Below are positions 14,057 through 14,453 of a DNA stretch of 14,453 bases, one piece after another. How positions within the stretch are numbered: the first letter of the stretch is position 1; every line of letters starts with the position of its first letter. The notes beneath the pieces are model-generated. The model was not told the origin of the DNA. It ran no database searches and saw only the letters and a list, made by a program, of their open reading frames with translations. The position numbers and the translations under genes are program-made. This DNA is from an uncultured Collinsella sp. (GTDB lineage: Bacteria; Actinomycetota; Coriobacteriia; Coriobacteriales; Coriobacteriaceae). The stretch covers positions 1-14,453 of the forward strand of contig UQYA01000044.1 in the NCBI GenBank assembly GCA_900545165.1. The letters are read 5' to 3'.

Positions 14057-14182
14057 ATGACCGATTTGATTGATTTCGTGAGACTTCTGACCGCTTTGGT
14101 CTCGTTCTTCACGGCGCTTGTCGGCCTTTCCGAGGCACTCAAGCAGCGTTCGAAGCGCAACAGAAGGGGTCGCCGCCGCTAA
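14057..14182 (+). CDS. 41-residue hydrophobic, basic-tailed peptide, candidate type I toxin
   Basis: The peptide begins MTDLIDFVRLL, has a hydrophobic stretch over about residues 8-25 (LLTALVSFFTALVGL), and ends in a strongly basic tail with about ten Lys/Arg in the last thirteen residues. One short membrane span plus a positive tail is the plan of type I toxins and holin-like toxins (Fst, TxpA/BsrG, Hol-Tox), though I do not recognise the sequence as a named family. GGAGG lies 8 nt before ATG 14057; an in-frame ATG at 14051 is too close to the site. The locus is isolated, has its own possible promoter, a sequestered ribosome site and an opposing promoter downstream. Alternatives are a small membrane regulator or a chance frame; the good ribosome site argues against chance. 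Confidence 0.6.
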   Translation: MTDLIDFVRLLTALVSFFTALVGLSEALKQRSKRNRRGRRR

Positions 14183-14244
14183 GGCGTTGACCCCCTAATG
14201 CAAACAACGGCGCTGCCCAGCTTTCCAGAACTTGGGCTGCCGTC
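14159..14244 (-). ncRNA. Candidate antisense RNA to the 3' end of the small toxin-like gene
   Basis: From the minus-strand promoter at 14279-14251, transcription would start near 14244 and run into the end of the small gene. A stem GGGGTC/GACCCC (14166-14171 with 14189-14194), which spans that gene's stop codon, is followed on the minus strand by TTCTGTTG and could end the RNA after about 85 nt. Another hairpin (14207-14211 and 14215-14219 with 14233-14237 and 14239-14243) lies in its 5' half and is followed on the minus strand by TTGTTTGCATT, which might stop it earlier. This is the layout of convergent type I antitoxins. It is inferred from promoter and hairpin positions only. Confidence 0.35.
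14207..14243 (+). terminator. Hairpin downstream of the small toxin-like gene
   Basis: ACGGC (14207-14211) pairs with GCCGT (14239-14243), and GCCCA (14215-14219) with TGGGC (14233-14237), with a small internal loop. It starts 24 nt after the stop codon and may end the toxin mRNA, although no T run follows on the plus strand. Confidence 0.4.
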
Positions 14245-14250
14245 GACACT

Positions 14251-14279
14251 ATTCTACCCACGAATGACATTTTGAACAA
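14251..14279 (-). promoter_or_regulatory. Possible promoter of the antisense RNA
   Basis: Read on the minus strand: TTGTTC (14279-14274), a 17-nt spacer and TAGAAT (14256-14251). The spacing is ideal and the -10 box good, while the -35 box matches at three of six positions. It points toward the small gene. Confidence 0.45.
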
Positions 14280-14336
14280 TTGGCAATGCCGCTTCAAAAG
14301 CCAGGCACAACTGGCACAACCTAGGCGGTCGCTGAA

Positions 14337-14365
14337 TGTGACAAAGGGACTGTCCCTTCGTCACA
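14337..14365. repeat. TGTGACAAAGGGACTGTCCC palindromic repeat, right copy
   Basis: Arms 14337-14350 and 14352-14365 pair with one mismatch around a single T; the centre GGGACTGTCCC is characteristic of REP-like intergenic repeats. Its arms match the left copy at 13901-13929, and the two bracket the small toxin-like locus. Confidence 0.7.
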
Positions 14366-14391
14366 TCTAAAATATTGCCTTTACGTGTTGA

Positions 14392-14436
14392 TGCACACGG
14401 TGTGCAATAATACTCGCACTGTGCAATAGCGCACAG
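14392..14436 (+). promoter_or_regulatory. Two operator-like inverted repeats over a possible promoter
   Basis: TGCACAC-G-GTGTGCA (14392-14406) is a perfect 7-bp inverted repeat, and CTGTGC-N6-GCACAG (14419-14424 and 14431-14436) a second. Both carry TGTGCAATA (14401-14409 and 14420-14428), 19 bp apart. TAATAC at 14408-14413 may be the -10 box of the gene that begins beyond the window. The arrangement suits repression by a dimeric regulator. Confidence 0.5.
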
Positions 14437-14446
14437 GCAGAGTAAC

Positions 14447-14453
14447 AAGGAGG
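14447..14453 (+). promoter_or_regulatory. Ribosome binding site of the next gene
   Basis: The window ends on AAGGAGG, a full Shine-Dalgarno sequence. A plus-strand gene should start within about 10 nt past the edge; its product cannot be seen. Confidence 0.7.

Noticed and set aside
14254..14448. 64-codon open frame on the minus strand
   Set aside because: It covers the right repeat and the double operator, has no ribosome site, and its Cys-rich product shows no domain.

Overview
The window looks like chromosome from a high-GC Coriobacteriia-type actinobacterium, most likely Collinsella or a close relative. This rests on base composition, the style of the encoded proteins (a Tat-type lipoprotein signal, GlnK and Amt variants, an HD/CmpB gene pair) and small palindromic intergenic repeats built on AAAGGGAC and TGTTACAG cores. 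It is recognition by eye, not a database match. No tRNA, rRNA, CRISPR array, insertion sequence or phage gene was seen.

Layout. (1) Positions 3-122 hold the C-terminal tail of a probable alpha/beta hydrolase. (2) 334-2593, plus strand: a c-di-GMP protein (PAS-like region, degenerate GGDEF, receiver, intact HD-GYP) followed by a small Hpt phosphotransfer protein, closed by a strong bidirectional terminator at 2637-2681. (3) 6986-2701, minus strand: a five-gene polar amino-acid uptake operon (Tat/lipobox binding protein, two permeases that overlap by 4 bp, GlnQ-type ATPase) ending in a gamma-glutamyl-GABA hydrolase-like amidotransferase. It has a good promoter at 7030-7059 and a hairpin after the binding-protein gene that may lower expression of the genes behind it. 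(4) 6987-7363 carries no gene. It holds the promoter, one AAAGGGACAGG-type repeat, two tandem TGTTACAG hairpins and the terminator of the next gene. (5) 9145-7364, minus strand: a divergent Dxs-like thiamine-diphosphate enzyme lacking the usual phosphate-anchoring arginines. (6) 9374-10933, plus strand: an HD phosphohydrolase and a CmpB-family membrane protein, 3 nt apart. (7) 11132-12955, plus strand: amt and a PII gene (glnK), separated by a large hairpin repeat. (8) 13037-13900: a Cof-type HAD phosphatase. (9) 13901-14365: a short region bracketed by two related TGTGACAAAGGG palindromes. It contains a 41-residue hydrophobic, basic-tailed peptide gene with a sequestered Shine-Dalgarno site and a plausible convergent antisense RNA, the strongest candidate here for an undescribed system (type I toxin-antitoxin). 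(10) 14392-14453: two operator-like inverted repeats and a ribosome binding site for a gene that starts beyond the window.

Functionally, two blocks relate to nitrogen: import and hydrolysis of amino acids or gamma-glutamyl compounds (block 3), and ammonium uptake with its PII regulator (block 7). The PII protein lacks the tyrosine modified in enterobacteria and actinomycetes, so control is probably by direct ligand binding. The signalling pair in block 2 suggests a phosphorelay feeding a c-di-GMP phosphodiesterase, with the partner kinase elsewhere.
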